In this document: piece by piece, positions 44,007-53,736 of the stretch
Layout: every line of letters starts with the position of its first letter
Position numbering within the stretch: position 1 is the stretch's first letter
Origin: Halobacteriovorax marinus
GTDB lineage: Bacteria > Bdellovibrionota > Bacteriovoracia > Bacteriovoracales > Bacteriovoracaceae
NCBI GenBank assembly: GCA_002163155.1
Contig: MAAO01000002.1
Location: 186,001-250,000, forward strand
Direction: 5' to 3'
DNA length: 64,000 bases
Position numbers and translations under genes: made by a program
The notes under the pieces: model-generated
Databases searched by the model: none
The model's input: only the letters and a program-made list of their open reading frames with translations
Told to the model about the DNA's origin: nothing

Positions 44007-45242
44007 ATGTCAGACTTCAAAGATCTAAACCTTTCTCCTGAGTTGCTTAAGACGCTCACAAAGAAAGGTTATAAAACCCCAACTGAAATTCAAAACCTAG
44101 CTATTCCCATCATCCTAACGAAGAGGGATCTCTTAGGCATTGCTCAAACAGGAACGGGGAAGACTGCGGCCTTTAGTTTGCCAATTATTGATAATATTAA
44201 AAGAAGTGATATTAAGCTCTTTAGTAAGAGAGCCCGTGTTCTCATTATGACTCCGACAAGAGAGTTAGCGATCCAGGTTCTAGACCATATTCAACTCTAT
44301 GCTGAGGGTCTTAACTTGAAGTCTACAGCGATTTACGGTGGTGTAGGACCTCTTAATCAAGTTAGGAAGCTATCGACAGGTGTCGACATTCTAGTGGCCA
44401 CACCGGGGCGTTTAGTGGACTTTTTAGAAAGAGGACATGTTAGGTTAGATCAACTTGAAGTCTTTGTTTTAGATGAAGCTGATCGAATGCTCGATATGGG
44501 GTTTATTACTGATGTGACTAAAGTCATAGATCAACTTCCGGAAGTTAGGCAGAGTTTATTTTTCTCGGCAACCATGCCTGAAGATATATCTAAACTTGCG
44601 GACACTATACTAACAGATCCAAAAAGAATTGAAGTTGCTCCTTCAGCAACACCCATTGAAAAAATTGATCAAGTTGTTAAGCACCTACATAGAACAAATA
44701 AACCATTACTTCTCATCGAAATTCTAAAAGAAGAAAACACTCAGAGTGTACTGGTCTTCACTAAGACTAAACTTGGTGCTGATAGGGTTTATAAGCATTT
44801 AGATGACGCAGGAATTAGTTGTGCTTCTATTCATAGTGATAGAACTCAAGGGGCGAGAGAGAAGTCTCTTACCAACTTTAGAAAAGGCGTTATTAAAGTA
44901 CTTGTGGCCACAGATATTGCGGCCCGTGGAATTGATGTAGAAAGAGTGAGTCACGTCATTAATTATGATGTTCCCATTGAAGCTGAAACTTACGTTCATA
45001 GAATTGGAAGGACAGCGAGAGCGGGACGTGCTGGTTATGCCATTACATTTTGTGATCCTGTAGAGATCAAATATCTTAAGGCGATTGAAAAACTTCTAGG
45101 TTGTGAAATCAAAGAAGATCAAACTCATACATACTTTGGAGCTCCTCCTAGAGTTTACCAAGATGAGCCTAAGCAAAAGTTAACAAACCCTAATAAAGGC
45201 AAGAGTAATCAGCCAAAAAGAAGAAAGAAGAAAAAGAAGTAG
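44007..45242 (+). CDS. DEAD-box RNA helicase, RhlE-like
   Basis: 411 aa with all core motifs: AQTGTGKTAA, PTRELA, TPGR, DEAD, SAT, ARGID and HRIGRTARAG. A short basic tail (KRRKKKKK) replaces longer C-terminal domains, so it is RhlE/SrmB-like and not DeaD. Likely ribosome assembly or RNA turnover. Confidence 0.92.
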   Translation: MSDFKDLNLSPELLKTLTKKGYKTPTEIQNLAIPIILTKRDLLGIAQTGTGKTAAFSLPIIDNIKRSDIKLFSKRARVLIMTPTRELAIQVLDHIQLYAEGLNLKSTAIYGGVGPLNQVRKLSTGVDILVATPGRLVDFLERGHVRLDQLEVFVLDEADRMLDMGFITDVTKVIDQLPEVRQSLFFSATMPEDISKLADTILTDPKRIEVAPSATPIEKIDQVVKHLHRTNKPLLLIEILKEENTQSVLVFTKTKLGADRVYKHLDDAGISCASIHSDRTQGAREKSLTNFRKGVIKVLVATDIAARGIDVERVSHVINYDVPIEAETYVHRIGRTARAGRAGYAITFCDPVEIKYLKAIEKLLGCEIKEDQTHTYFGAPPRVYQDEPKQKLTNPNKGKSNQPKRRKKKKK

Positions 45243-45260
45243 GTTCTATCTCCTTATGTG

Positions 45261-46343
45261 TTATTTAATCTTAGAACAAAGTTCAATTAGAGAGTGAGTT
45301 TTAGGATCAAAGGAATCAAATTTCTTTTTTATCCAAGCACCTTCAAATTCTTTATTCAGACTCTTTTTTTCTAGGGTAATGTAGCGCTCTTTTAATTCCC
45401 TAACCCAATTTGAATCTAATTTCTCACAGTACTTATTTTCTAGCACTGTAGGGATAACAGCTTTATTCCACTTCTTTGCAGTGAAAAGAGAGTTGTTATG
45501 AGATTCATCCCAATTTGGATTTATGTAATTTCTTATGGAAAATTGATTTAAGTTTTTAAATGACCAGGACTTTCCGTTATTTTCAAGTCTAAAAGTACTA
45601 GAGCTATCACAAAGAGACTTAGAAAATACGAGTCCTTGATAATTGGCTTCTAGATCTCCTCTAGAGAAAACTTTAGTAAAGAGCATTCCTACATAACTTT
45701 TTTCCGACGTGTAGCCATAATTAAAAACTTTTTTGAGGGCCTGCTCGTAACTTAAACCTTTTTTCATTTTTTTGTGAATTTTCTTAAGATATCTCACTCC
45801 AAATGAAGTGAAGTGCCCAAATTTATCGGCCCCTGAGTAGATTCCATAAACATTTACGATTCTAGCTAGGGGAGAGTTTAGAGGGCTTGTTCTCACTATA
45901 CTTCTCTTTAAGTATTCTTTGTCAGTCATGAATCCAAAATTAGGAGTTTCTTTTAATTTCTTTCTAAGCTCTTTGTCTTTTGTACTGGGACGTCTTGGAT
46001 ACCTGTCGAGAGAAGGATCGTTATCTACGAAATCTTCAATCTTCTGGTAAGTCGGTGAGTAGAAAGCTTCTCTCATCACTTTGTGGGCCACGAGAGTACA
46101 AGATTTATACCAATTAGTTTCTACTTTTATACGTCTTCTAGTTCCACGTCTTCGCTTCGTTACATAGTGATACTTCTTAGTATTTATTTCTACTATGGCC
46201 TTCTTAAGTCCATCTCTAATGTATTGATCAATGACTGGACCAGAGTCGCTTAGAGTGTGACCCCAGGCCATGTATTGGTCTACTTCTCTTGCAAGAGTAG
46301 TCGTTGTGATAAGTAAAGATACTAGTAGTGTGAGTATTTTCAA
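45261..46343 (-). CDS. Secreted protein of unknown function
   Basis: 360 aa from TTG 46343, which has GGGGGA just upstream and gives a clean signal peptide (MKILTLLVSLLITTTTLA); an ATG nine codons earlier (46370) lacks a ribosome site. The mature protein is basic, with the motif GADKFGHFTSFG and several paired cysteines. An 'ADKxxH' motif also occurs in YfiM-like proteins, but that is too little to assign a family. Confidence 0.55.
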   Translation of the reverse strand: MKILTLLVSLLITTTTLAREVDQYMAWGHTLSDSGPVIDQYIRDGLKKAIVEINTKKYHYVTKRRRGTRRRIKVETNWYKSCTLVAHKVMREAFYSPTYQKIEDFVDNDPSLDRYPRRPSTKDKELRKKLKETPNFGFMTDKEYLKRSIVRTSPLNSPLARIVNVYGIYSGADKFGHFTSFGVRYLKKIHKKMKKGLSYEQALKKVFNYGYTSEKSYVGMLFTKVFSRGDLEANYQGLVFSKSLCDSSSTFRLENNGKSWSFKNLNQFSIRNYINPNWDESHNNSLFTAKKWNKAVIPTVLENKYCEKLDSNWVRELKERYITLEKKSLNKEFEGAWIKKKFDSFDPKTHSLIELCSKIK

Positions 46344-46464
46344 TTGATCCCCCAAAGATGAAAAAAACATATCATCTCAGGGAAGCCAATTAAAGGATAT
46401 TTGTTTTTGGTAAGACTCTATGTAATTCTTTCATTTTGGATAGTAGTAAGTAACCGAAATGTTG

Positions 46465-47448
46465 TTACTTCTCGTAGCCACCATAGGAGAGTTTTAGTGC
46501 TGTTACAGAGCGCTTTATAAGGTCTGGGTTGAAGAGTTTCCCTCGATCATATTCAATCGCCTTAATAGAAGCGCGAAATTTTTCAATTTCTGATTTCTTA
46601 GCATTTTCATCACAGAGATTATCAAAACGATTGGCGAGAGCAACTATCTGGGAAAGATCGTAAATCTCTTCCCCTTTTAAATTATTTGGAAAACCTTTCC
46701 CATCATATTGTTCATGATGTTGCTCCACTATAGTGGCGACTTGGTCCTTAATATTATCCATTTGTCTTGCGACCTTTGCTCCTTTTATAGGGTGAAATTG
46801 AATGGCCTGTGAGTAGAGATGAGTTCCTGGATTTTCTAAGACATTTGCCGGGATTTTCGCCTTACCGTAATCATGAAGTAGAGCGCCTAGGTAAATATTC
46901 TCTAAGACAAATTGATGACCATGTCCTAGGGCCATGGCCAAGTAAATAGCAATATTGGCGACATTCACACTATGATCAGCAAGAGAGTTATTATGCTTAA
47001 CAAGTTTCGCAATAATCATTTTAGATTCTTTAGTCGCTTGTGCTTTATTGATGAAACTTTCAATATTATTTTTCAAATGTTCAACAAGAGCTGAATCCAT
47101 TTCTTTATCTGCAAAAACCTCATAGACAATTTCTGAAATTTCTTCTCTGGCCTCTACTAGATGTCTATGTTCCTCTCCAATATCATCAACGATAATATTT
47201 ACAGCTCTTTCTTTTAAGCCAACCATCCAATCCATAAATTTTTGAACATCAGAAATTGAGATATAAATTTCTTTAACATCCTTATTTAAAAAGAGGTTGT
47301 ATTTTTCGGAAGGAAGAATTTCTCCTTCATTTTTATACTTAATATATTTTTCATTAATTCGTAAGTATATATCAGAACACAACTCTTCATTGGGATGGAG
47401 TTTTGAAAGAGGGACTGGGGCAAATTTAATTTCTTCTTTATCGTTCAA
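46465..47448 (-). CDS. HD-GYP domain protein (cyclic di-GMP phosphodiesterase)
   Basis: 327 aa. The catalytic HD (LLHDYGKAKIP) is followed by the GYP-type motif HHEQYDGKGFP, in which Phe replaces the Tyr of GYP. The N-terminal ~130 residues are a less conserved regulatory domain. Probably hydrolyses cyclic di-GMP, the messenger that governs predation and motility in Bdellovibrio. Single gene. Activity with a Phe variant is likely but unproven. Confidence 0.85.
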   Translation of the reverse strand: MNDKEEIKFAPVPLSKLHPNEELCSDIYLRINEKYIKYKNEGEILPSEKYNLFLNKDVKEIYISISDVQKFMDWMVGLKERAVNIIVDDIGEEHRHLVEAREEISEIVYEVFADKEMDSALVEHLKNNIESFINKAQATKESKMIIAKLVKHNNSLADHSVNVANIAIYLAMALGHGHQFVLENIYLGALLHDYGKAKIPANVLENPGTHLYSQAIQFHPIKGAKVARQMDNIKDQVATIVEQHHEQYDGKGFPNNLKGEEIYDLSQIVALANRFDNLCDENAKKSEIEKFRASIKAIEYDRGKLFNPDLIKRSVTALKLSYGGYEK

Positions 47449-47529
47449 GTGTCAGACCTGTTTAAGTTACTGTTGTTATTATATTTTAAAACGCTTTAAA
47501 AAAAAACTCAAAATTATCTCAAAATTAAT

Positions 47530-48402
47530 TTAGAGATGAAGCTTCTTCATACGTAAATACTCAAGTAACTCTTTGGGGCGATCAGTAATAATTTCATCGA
47601 CACCAATGGAGATGAGGTAATCCCAGTCTTTTTTCTTATTAGCAGTCCATGGGGCAACCTTAATTCCATTCTTATGTAGACTATCCACCATTTCTTTGTT
47701 GATCCAGTGAAGATTAGGAGAAGAGTATTCTCCTTTTATTCCCTTTATTGCACCAACGAGGTCAACCATACTTTGATAGGTGAGTTGTGATACTCTGATT
47801 CTTGAATCAAGACTTTTAATTTGTTTAAGAGTTCTCACATCAAAGGATTGAACTATGGTTCGGGCGGTAAATTTCGCTTGCTGTAATTCCTTAGCAATTA
47901 GTTCAGCAAAGACTTTAGGTGTGGGAGTTAAATCTCTCTTAGAAGGAATTAATTTTGTTTCTACATTTATCTCAACAGTCTTGGCTGACTTATGTTTTGA
48001 ATTTCTAATAAACTCTAATACTTCTTTAAAAGTTGGGATTTTTTCACCAGGGCTAAGGACTTGATCCTTAAATCTTGGATTGACTAAACTTCCACAATCA
48101 AATTCTTTCACTTGTTTTAAAGTTAGTGTCCTAACTGGAATAGGTTTCTCTAGTCTCTCTCCATTTTTTGCAAGACAAATCTTGGGATCAATATAGGGGT
48201 CGTGAGAGAGTACTAGTATACCGTCGCTTGTTACTGAGAGGTCCATTTCAAGAACATCTACTCCCACTTCAAGAGCGTAATCAAAAGCCGCGAGGGTATT
48301 TTCAGGGCGATCCCACCTTGCTCCTCTGTGACCATGAACTTTAATTTCTCTTGCTATAGAGTTTAAAGAGAGGAGTAATGAAAAAGTTAAGATTAATTTC
48401 AT
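47530..48402 (-). CDS. Secreted glycerophosphodiester phosphodiesterase
   Basis: 290 aa with signal peptide (LTFSLLLSLNSIA). The GDPD core is clear: HGHRGARWDRPENTL, then EMDLSVTSDG and LSHDP. It releases glycerol 3-phosphate from phospholipid head groups in the periplasm. The start overlaps the transporter gene by 4 bp, so uptake and hydrolysis are probably coupled. Lipid from prey is a plausible source. Confidence 0.88.
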   Translation of the reverse strand: MKLILTFSLLLSLNSIAREIKVHGHRGARWDRPENTLAAFDYALEVGVDVLEMDLSVTSDGILVLSHDPYIDPKICLAKNGERLEKPIPVRTLTLKQVKEFDCGSLVNPRFKDQVLSPGEKIPTFKEVLEFIRNSKHKSAKTVEINVETKLIPSKRDLTPTPKVFAELIAKELQQAKFTARTIVQSFDVRTLKQIKSLDSRIRVSQLTYQSMVDLVGAIKGIKGEYSSPNLHWINKEMVDSLHKNGIKVAPWTANKKKDWDYLISIGVDEIITDRPKELLEYLRMKKLHL

Positions 48403-49748
48403 GCTAACACCTCAGGTTCATCTGTATCTTGATCACTATTTTGATCATGTTTTGTTCTTGTATTAACTTTTGAAACTTTATATTCAAAATAGAGATAAGA
48501 AACTAGGAAACAAGAGGTACAAAGAATTGAAGTTGCGTAACTTAGTTTAATAAAGAAATCTAGCCATGAAATATCTGGATTTCCAAAAGTTTTAAATAGC
48601 ATGAGTCCAACACTTCCAAGGTAACCAAATGCATCAGTCATATAAATCATAAAACCAGCGGTTCCAACAAACCCAACGGCTGCAATGAGACGATCAAAGA
48701 GAACACAACCGTAAGGAACGTATCCTAGATAGAGACCTAATCCCACGAGAATCATCCAGGTCGCAGGACCAATCATTTCCATTTGAAAAGCGAGAGTGCT
48801 GACACCGATTAAAACAGTTCCAGTGATCATTATATAGTGAATAAAACGCATCGCCTTCTTATTATCTTTAATAAGAAATAATAGGGCCAAACTTAAAAGT
48901 ACTATAACAATAATAGGAATTTCACTGAGAGTGTATATGGAGGCCTTTCCTTGAAAACCAAGAGAGTCCCAAATTTCTCTAGCAAAGTTATCTCTAAAGT
49001 CTCTAAAAGCTGTGAGTAACATATAGAGAAAGGTGAGGGGGATTAATCCTTTTGAGTAAGTTTTGAAAAACTCCCAACGGTCACTTCCATTCATAGGAGC
49101 ACGTTTTACTTTTAGGGCGACATCTTCTTTGTTTGGTTTTGGTAATTTAGTGAGGAGATAAACAGCTATGAAAAAAACTGGTAAGAACATCATCCCTGTA
49201 GCAAATGGCATCCACTGCTCAGAGATTCCCATATTTATATTATTCTTACCAACTGACTTAACAACTCCACTGGCCAAAATATAAGACGCTGACATTCCAG
49301 CTCCAAGGAGTTCTGATGTTTTCCTTCCTTCAAGGAAGCCAAATAACATACCCCAAACCATTCCAAGAGGAAGTCCATTTAAAAAGAGGCAGAGAATACC
49401 CCAAGGTCTTGGGAGAAAACCAAACATGAGCAGGGCGAGCTCTGCAAACACTATAAGTGCCAAAAGAGTAATCCCTCTTCTGCTGCCTTTAGTTTCAGAA
49501 ACGACTTTGATTCCAAGAAATTTTGAAAGAGTATAACCTAGCACCTGAGAAATAATCAGGATCACTTTATAATCCATCGCCATTCCAAAGATATCTACGA
49601 CACCATCAAACTTTCCAACAGAGAAAGGCTTTCTAAAGGCGTACATGGCAAAGTAGGCACTGAATGCGGCAATAATAGCATAAGTATTGAAAATGACAGG
49701 GTGTACATTTTCCAACCACGACGTGATCCTAGACTTCTTGTCCTGCAT
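48399..49748 (-). CDS. MFS-like transporter, DUF5690 family
   Basis: 449 aa with about twelve membrane helices. The start NTYAIIAAFSAYFAMYAFRKPF is typical of DUF5690 (an MFS relative), and the AFRKPF turn is like that of organophosphate antiporters. Overlap with the glycerophosphodiesterase gene suggests it carries glycerophosphodiesters or their product. Substrate unproven. Confidence 0.75.
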   Translation of the reverse strand: MQDKKSRITSWLENVHPVIFNTYAIIAAFSAYFAMYAFRKPFSVGKFDGVVDIFGMAMDYKVILIISQVLGYTLSKFLGIKVVSETKGSRRGITLLALIVFAELALLMFGFLPRPWGILCLFLNGLPLGMVWGMLFGFLEGRKTSELLGAGMSASYILASGVVKSVGKNNINMGISEQWMPFATGMMFLPVFFIAVYLLTKLPKPNKEDVALKVKRAPMNGSDRWEFFKTYSKGLIPLTFLYMLLTAFRDFRDNFAREIWDSLGFQGKASIYTLSEIPIIVIVLLSLALLFLIKDNKKAMRFIHYIMITGTVLIGVSTLAFQMEMIGPATWMILVGLGLYLGYVPYGCVLFDRLIAAVGFVGTAGFMIYMTDAFGYLGSVGLMLFKTFGNPDISWLDFFIKLSYATSILCTSCFLVSYLYFEYKVSKVNTRTKHDQNSDQDTDEPEVLA

Positions 49749-49846
49749 AATTTCCTCCGTAATTTCGACTTAATTTATTTTGCCCTACAAAGGGTGAGGA
49801 TGCAATAAGCTAGGAGAGCAAAAACTTGCTATTTTTCTTTTTTGGG

Positions 49847-49865
49847 TATACCCTGTGGGGGTATA
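49847..49865. promoter_or_regulatory. CsoR-type operator of the copZA-csoR operon
   Basis: TATACCC (49847-49853), TGTGG, GGGTATA (49859-49865): a palindrome with the G-tract of CsoR/RcnR-family operators (ATACCC...GGGTAT). It overlaps the promoter region of the copZ-like gene, and the regulator of exactly this family is the third gene of the operon. Copper should release repression. Confidence 0.8.
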
Positions 49866-49874
49866 GGGGGATGT

Positions 49875-50093
49875 ATGAAAAATATAGGTTTTTTAGTAGA
49901 AGGTATGAAGTGCTCTGGTTGTTCTGGAAAAATTGAGAAAGCTCTCAGTGAGTTCAGTGAAGTATCAGGCGTAGAGATTAACCTTGAGAACAAGAGCGTG
50001 ATAATTTCAGGAGATATAGAACTTTCAGCAATGAAAATGAAAACTGAAATTGAAGATTTAGGCTTTATTGTTCCAAAATCTCTCAGAGTCTAA
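49875..50093 (+). CDS. copZ: CopZ-like copper chaperone (HMA domain)
   Basis: 72 aa from ATG 49875. Single heavy-metal-associated domain with the Cu(I) motif GMKCSGC. The longer frame from TTG 49842 runs through the operator and is rejected. Delivers copper to the P-type ATPase encoded 2 bp further on. A GGGGGA ribosome site precedes the ATG. Confidence 0.85.
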   Translation: MKNIGFLVEGMKCSGCSGKIEKALSEFSEVSGVEINLENKSVIISGDIELSAMKMKTEIEDLGFIVPKSLRV

Positions 50094-50094
50094 T

Positions 50095-52263
50095 ATGAAA
50101 GAGCTACATCTTAAAATTGATGGGATGAGCTGTGCTAGTTGTGCATCAACAATTGAAAGAGAAGTTGGTGCCCTAGATGGCGTAACGCTTTGTTCTGTTA
50201 ATTTTGCAACTAGTGGCGCCTTAATCGAAGTGACTAATGCAGATATTCAAACGGTCATTGAAGAGAAGATTAGAGAGTTAGACTTCTTTGTAGTTGAGGA
50301 TGGATCTGATACTAAGAAATCTGAAAACACCTTGATGAAATTCTCTATTTCTATAACATTCTCTATATTTCTTTTTCTCTTTGCCATGGGACCTCTCATG
50401 CATTGGCCTAGTCACCAGGCAAATCACTATATTCAATTTTTTTTGGCTCTGCCTGTTTGGATCTGGATTGGACTTCGTTTTCAAAAGTCTGTTCTCACTT
50501 TCTTTAGGACTGGAAGATCAAATATGAATACCTTAATTGGTATTGGTACTAGTGCTGCTTTTCTTTATAGTACTTTTATAACATTTTTTTCTGAGTTATC
50601 GATAAATTTGGGACTCACCCAAAATGTCTACTTTGAAGCAGTGGGATTTATTATTTCATTTGTTTATCTTGGTAATTACTTTGAAGAAAGAGCAAAGAGA
50701 AAAACTAAAGAAGCACTAGACTCTCTTTTAAAGTTAAGTGTTAAGGATGCCCTTGTAAAAAGAGGGGATGAGTTTGTTGAAGTTGGTATTAGTAAAGTTG
50801 TTATAGGAGATATCATCCGCGTAAAACCCGGAGGAAAATTTCCTGTTGATGGGAAAATTATTGAGGGATCAAGTGCTGTTGATGAATCTATGCTCTCTGG
50901 AGAACCAATACCTGTAACTAAGAGTACTGGTGATAAAGTTTTTAGTGGAACTATTAATGGCGATAGTGTCATAGACTTTAAGGCACAAAAAGTTGGAAGT
51001 GATACTTTCCTAGCTCAAATTGTTCACTTTGTTGAAGCTGCTCAAAATAATAAACCGCAAATTCAAAGATATGCAGATAAGGTCAGTTCGGTCTTTACAC
51101 CAATAGTTATTACTATGGCGGTTATTACATTTTGTCTTTGGTTCTTCCTTGGAAGCGAGCCGATTTGGGGTAATTCTATTTCTAATTTCATTGCAGTGCT
51201 AGTGATCGCTTGCCCCTGTGCTTTAGGTCTTGCTACTCCCACGGCCGTGGTTGTCGCCACTGGAAAAGCTTCTCTAAAGGGGCTTTTGATTGGAGGTGGT
51301 GAAGTTATTGAAAAGGCCAATGGTATAGATGCTATTGTCTTTGATAAAACAGGAACACTCACGCTCGGACGACCTGAGGTTGTGGAGTTTAAAACATTTG
51401 GCGATGAAGATTCACAAGTGATTTTAAAAGATGTGGCTTCAATTGAAGCTTTCTCTGAACATCCACTCTCGAAGGCCGTAATAAACTATGCTGCAAAATC
51501 TGATTTAAAACTTTCTGAACCTGATTTCTTTGAAGTGCATAAGGGAAAGGGAATAGAGGCCGATATTGCAGGAAGTGCTTATATTATTGGAAGTCAGAAA
51601 CTACTAGAAGAATTTGAAATTGATTTATCAGAAGATGCTCCCTCTGAAAAAGTTGGAAGTTTTATCTATGTCGCTAAGGATAAGAAATTTGTTTCTAAAT
51701 TTGTGGTTGGAGATAAGATTAAACCTAATGCTAAAGAGATGATTGCAAAATTAAAAGCGAGAGGGATTGAAACTTGGCTTATTACTGGAGACAATGAAAT
51801 TGTAGGAAATGCGGTGGCCTCTGAGCTGGCCATTGACCAAGTTGTTTCAAATTGTTTACCTCTAGATAAGGCCTCACATATTGAAGAGATTAAAAAAAGT
51901 GGAAAGAAAGTGGCCATGGTAGGTGATGGGATAAATGATGCTCCCGCCTTGGCGATAGCTGACCTCTCTCTTGCAATGGGCACAGGTACTGATGTGGCCA
52001 TAAGTGCTTCTGACGTGACAATCGTAAAAGGCGATATAGAGAAAGTCGTCTCGTTCATTGATCTCTCCTATGGGACTATGAAGATTATTAAACAAAACTT
52101 ATTCTTATCTATGATCTATAATTCACTCTTAATTCCTATCGCTGCAGGGGCACTAGTTCTCATTGATGGCCCTCTTATGCCACCGATTCTTGCCAGTGTT
52201 GCCATGGGTTTAAGTTCCATCTCAGTCGTTTCTAATAGTCTTAGAATAAGGAATCTCATATGA
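50095..52263 (+). CDS. copA: Copper-exporting P1B-type ATPase
   Basis: 722 aa from ATG 50095. One N-terminal HMA domain (Cys13-x2-Cys16), membrane CPC motif (373-375), phosphorylation site DKTGT (417-421), SEHPLSKAV and GDGINDAP. The CPC and gene context make it a Cu(I) exporter. The ATG lies 2 bp after the copZ stop; a TTG frame from 50068 overlapping copZ is not preferred. Confidence 0.93.
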   Translation: MKELHLKIDGMSCASCASTIEREVGALDGVTLCSVNFATSGALIEVTNADIQTVIEEKIRELDFFVVEDGSDTKKSENTLMKFSISITFSIFLFLFAMGPLMHWPSHQANHYIQFFLALPVWIWIGLRFQKSVLTFFRTGRSNMNTLIGIGTSAAFLYSTFITFFSELSINLGLTQNVYFEAVGFIISFVYLGNYFEERAKRKTKEALDSLLKLSVKDALVKRGDEFVEVGISKVVIGDIIRVKPGGKFPVDGKIIEGSSAVDESMLSGEPIPVTKSTGDKVFSGTINGDSVIDFKAQKVGSDTFLAQIVHFVEAAQNNKPQIQRYADKVSSVFTPIVITMAVITFCLWFFLGSEPIWGNSISNFIAVLVIACPCALGLATPTAVVVATGKASLKGLLIGGGEVIEKANGIDAIVFDKTGTLTLGRPEVVEFKTFGDEDSQVILKDVASIEAFSEHPLSKAVINYAAKSDLKLSEPDFFEVHKGKGIEADIAGSAYIIGSQKLLEEFEIDLSEDAPSEKVGSFIYVAKDKKFVSKFVVGDKIKPNAKEMIAKLKARGIETWLITGDNEIVGNAVASELAIDQVVSNCLPLDKASHIEEIKKSGKKVAMVGDGINDAPALAIADLSLAMGTGTDVAISASDVTIVKGDIEKVVSFIDLSYGTMKIIKQNLFLSMIYNSLLIPIAAGALVLIDGPLMPPILASVAMGLSSISVVSNSLRIRNLI

Positions 52264-52544
52264 ATCAAACCGGTGCAGATCACAAGAAATTAAAGAACCG
52301 TGTGAGTAGAATTGAAGGACAAGTGAAGGGGATATCGACAATGATTGACTCTAAGAAATATTGTATAGATATTCTCACACAGACTAAGGCGATTAGAAGT
52401 GCCCTTAAGTCTCTTGAACTTGAAATTTTAGAGGCCCATTTAAATAGTTGTGTAAAAGAGGCGATCAATTCAGGATCGGCCAAAAGAACAGATGAGAAAA
52501 TGGAAGAGATAATGTTACTATTAAAGAAAACATCAAAGTCTTAA
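52260..52544 (+). CDS. csoR: CsoR-family copper-sensing repressor
   Basis: 94 aa, all helical. The metal triad Cys35, His60, Cys64 (KKYCIDIL; EAHLNSCV) matches Cys36-His61-Cys65 of CsoR, distinguishing it from nickel RcnR and formaldehyde FrmR. The start overlaps the copA stop (ATGA). It should bind the operator at 49847-49865. Confidence 0.9.
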   Translation: MNQTGADHKKLKNRVSRIEGQVKGISTMIDSKKYCIDILTQTKAIRSALKSLELEILEAHLNSCVKEAINSGSAKRTDEKMEEIMLLLKKTSKS

Positions 52545-52552
52545 GAGGATAT

Positions 52553-53377
52553 ATGAAATATAATGAAATGATTGGATTTGGAGTTGCTGGTAATTTTGCA
52601 GGACACTTAGAGCAAGCGAATGAAGCAGCAGATTTTAAAAAAATTGAAGTCTCTGATGAAATCCAGCCAAAAGCTATTTTTCCTTTCTACCTTCCAAATC
52701 TTAGTGAATCCTTTCTAAGTGTATTTCCACTAGCAAGTACTCAATTAAAAATGCCCGAGACTTCATATGACGTGCAAATAGAGCCGGAGGTTGCCATCAT
52801 TTGTGATATTCACTATAGCGGTGATGAAGTGGAATCTATTACTCCTAAACTCTTTGGTGCTTATAATGATTGTTCTATAAGAAGACCTGACGCTAAGAAA
52901 ATTAGCGAAAAGAAGAATTGGGGAGAGAAGTCGAAAGGGATTTCAAAAGATCTTATAGAGATTGACTCTTTTAGCGAAGGAGGAATTCTCGATCACTTTA
53001 AAATTGCGAGTTTTCACATAAAGGATAACTCTGTTCATATGTACGGTGAAGATAGTGATGTTCTTAGTTATAGCTACTTTCACGGCAAGCTCTTAGACTG
53101 GATTGTAGAAAAAATGAATCTACAACAAGATGTAGGTCCCGCTGAAAATATTAATGAATACCTATTAAAGTGTAATAAGCCAACTGAATGTATCATCAGT
53201 ATTGGTGCAACAAGGTACACGGAATACGGAGAACATAATTTCTTAAGTGTGGGTGATACAAGTGTTGTGGTTGTTTACGATAAGAGGGTGTATTCTTTTT
53301 CTGAAATTTCTAAGAAGGTACAAGCGAGAGACTTCACTGGTGAAGACCTCTCATTTCTTGTTCAAGAAGTTATCTAG
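52553..53377 (+). CDS. DUF5718-like protein
   Basis: 274 aa, soluble. Starts GFGVAGNFAGHLEQANEA, a signature of DUF5718, and has EPEVAIICDI resembling the fumarylacetoacetate-hydrolase fold. Function unknown. It is 8 bp after csoR, so may be cotranscribed, without obvious relation to copper. Confidence 0.7.
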   Translation: MKYNEMIGFGVAGNFAGHLEQANEAADFKKIEVSDEIQPKAIFPFYLPNLSESFLSVFPLASTQLKMPETSYDVQIEPEVAIICDIHYSGDEVESITPKLFGAYNDCSIRRPDAKKISEKKNWGEKSKGISKDLIEIDSFSEGGILDHFKIASFHIKDNSVHMYGEDSDVLSYSYFHGKLLDWIVEKMNLQQDVGPAENINEYLLKCNKPTECIISIGATRYTEYGEHNFLSVGDTSVVVVYDKRVYSFSEISKKVQARDFTGEDLSFLVQEVI

Positions 53378-53736
53378 TTTGTTGTAGGAGTTGCGTTGAT
53401 AGCAATAGTTGTTATTCCCGCTACAACCAAGAGGAGCCCTACAAGCTGAGCAGAGTTCCAGGGTTCTTTGTCTATGATTATTCCTAGTACACATCCCCAA
53501 ATAAAGGTCGTCGCATACATGGGATAAGTGATAGAAATCCTTCCTCCCAATTTAAAGGCCCAAATAAATAGTCCCATCACTCCTGTGAAGAGGATGGCTC
53601 CTGATATAATTTGCCAATTCAAATAAAGAGGCACTTCTTTTAGCCTAAGTGAACCTGCTTTATAGAGGTATTGTCCAGCTGCTCCAATGAGGGCCGCGAA
53701 GAGATTAATAATTATAGGTACAGTTTGCCCGCTCAT
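53374..53736 (-). CDS. Small EamA/SMR-like four-helix membrane protein
   Basis: 120 aa with four hydrophobic helices and the segment ISITYPMYATTFIWGCVLG typical of EamA or small-multidrug-resistance-type transporters. It is the last gene of the phospholipid unit and overlaps plsC by 4 bp. Probably exports or flips a small amphipathic molecule; the substrate is unknown. Confidence 0.65.
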   Translation of the reverse strand: MSGQTVPIIINLFAALIGAAGQYLYKAGSLRLKEVPLYLNWQIISGAILFTGVMGLFIWAFKLGGRISITYPMYATTFIWGCVLGIIIDKEPWNSAQLVGLLLVVAGITTIAINATPTTN

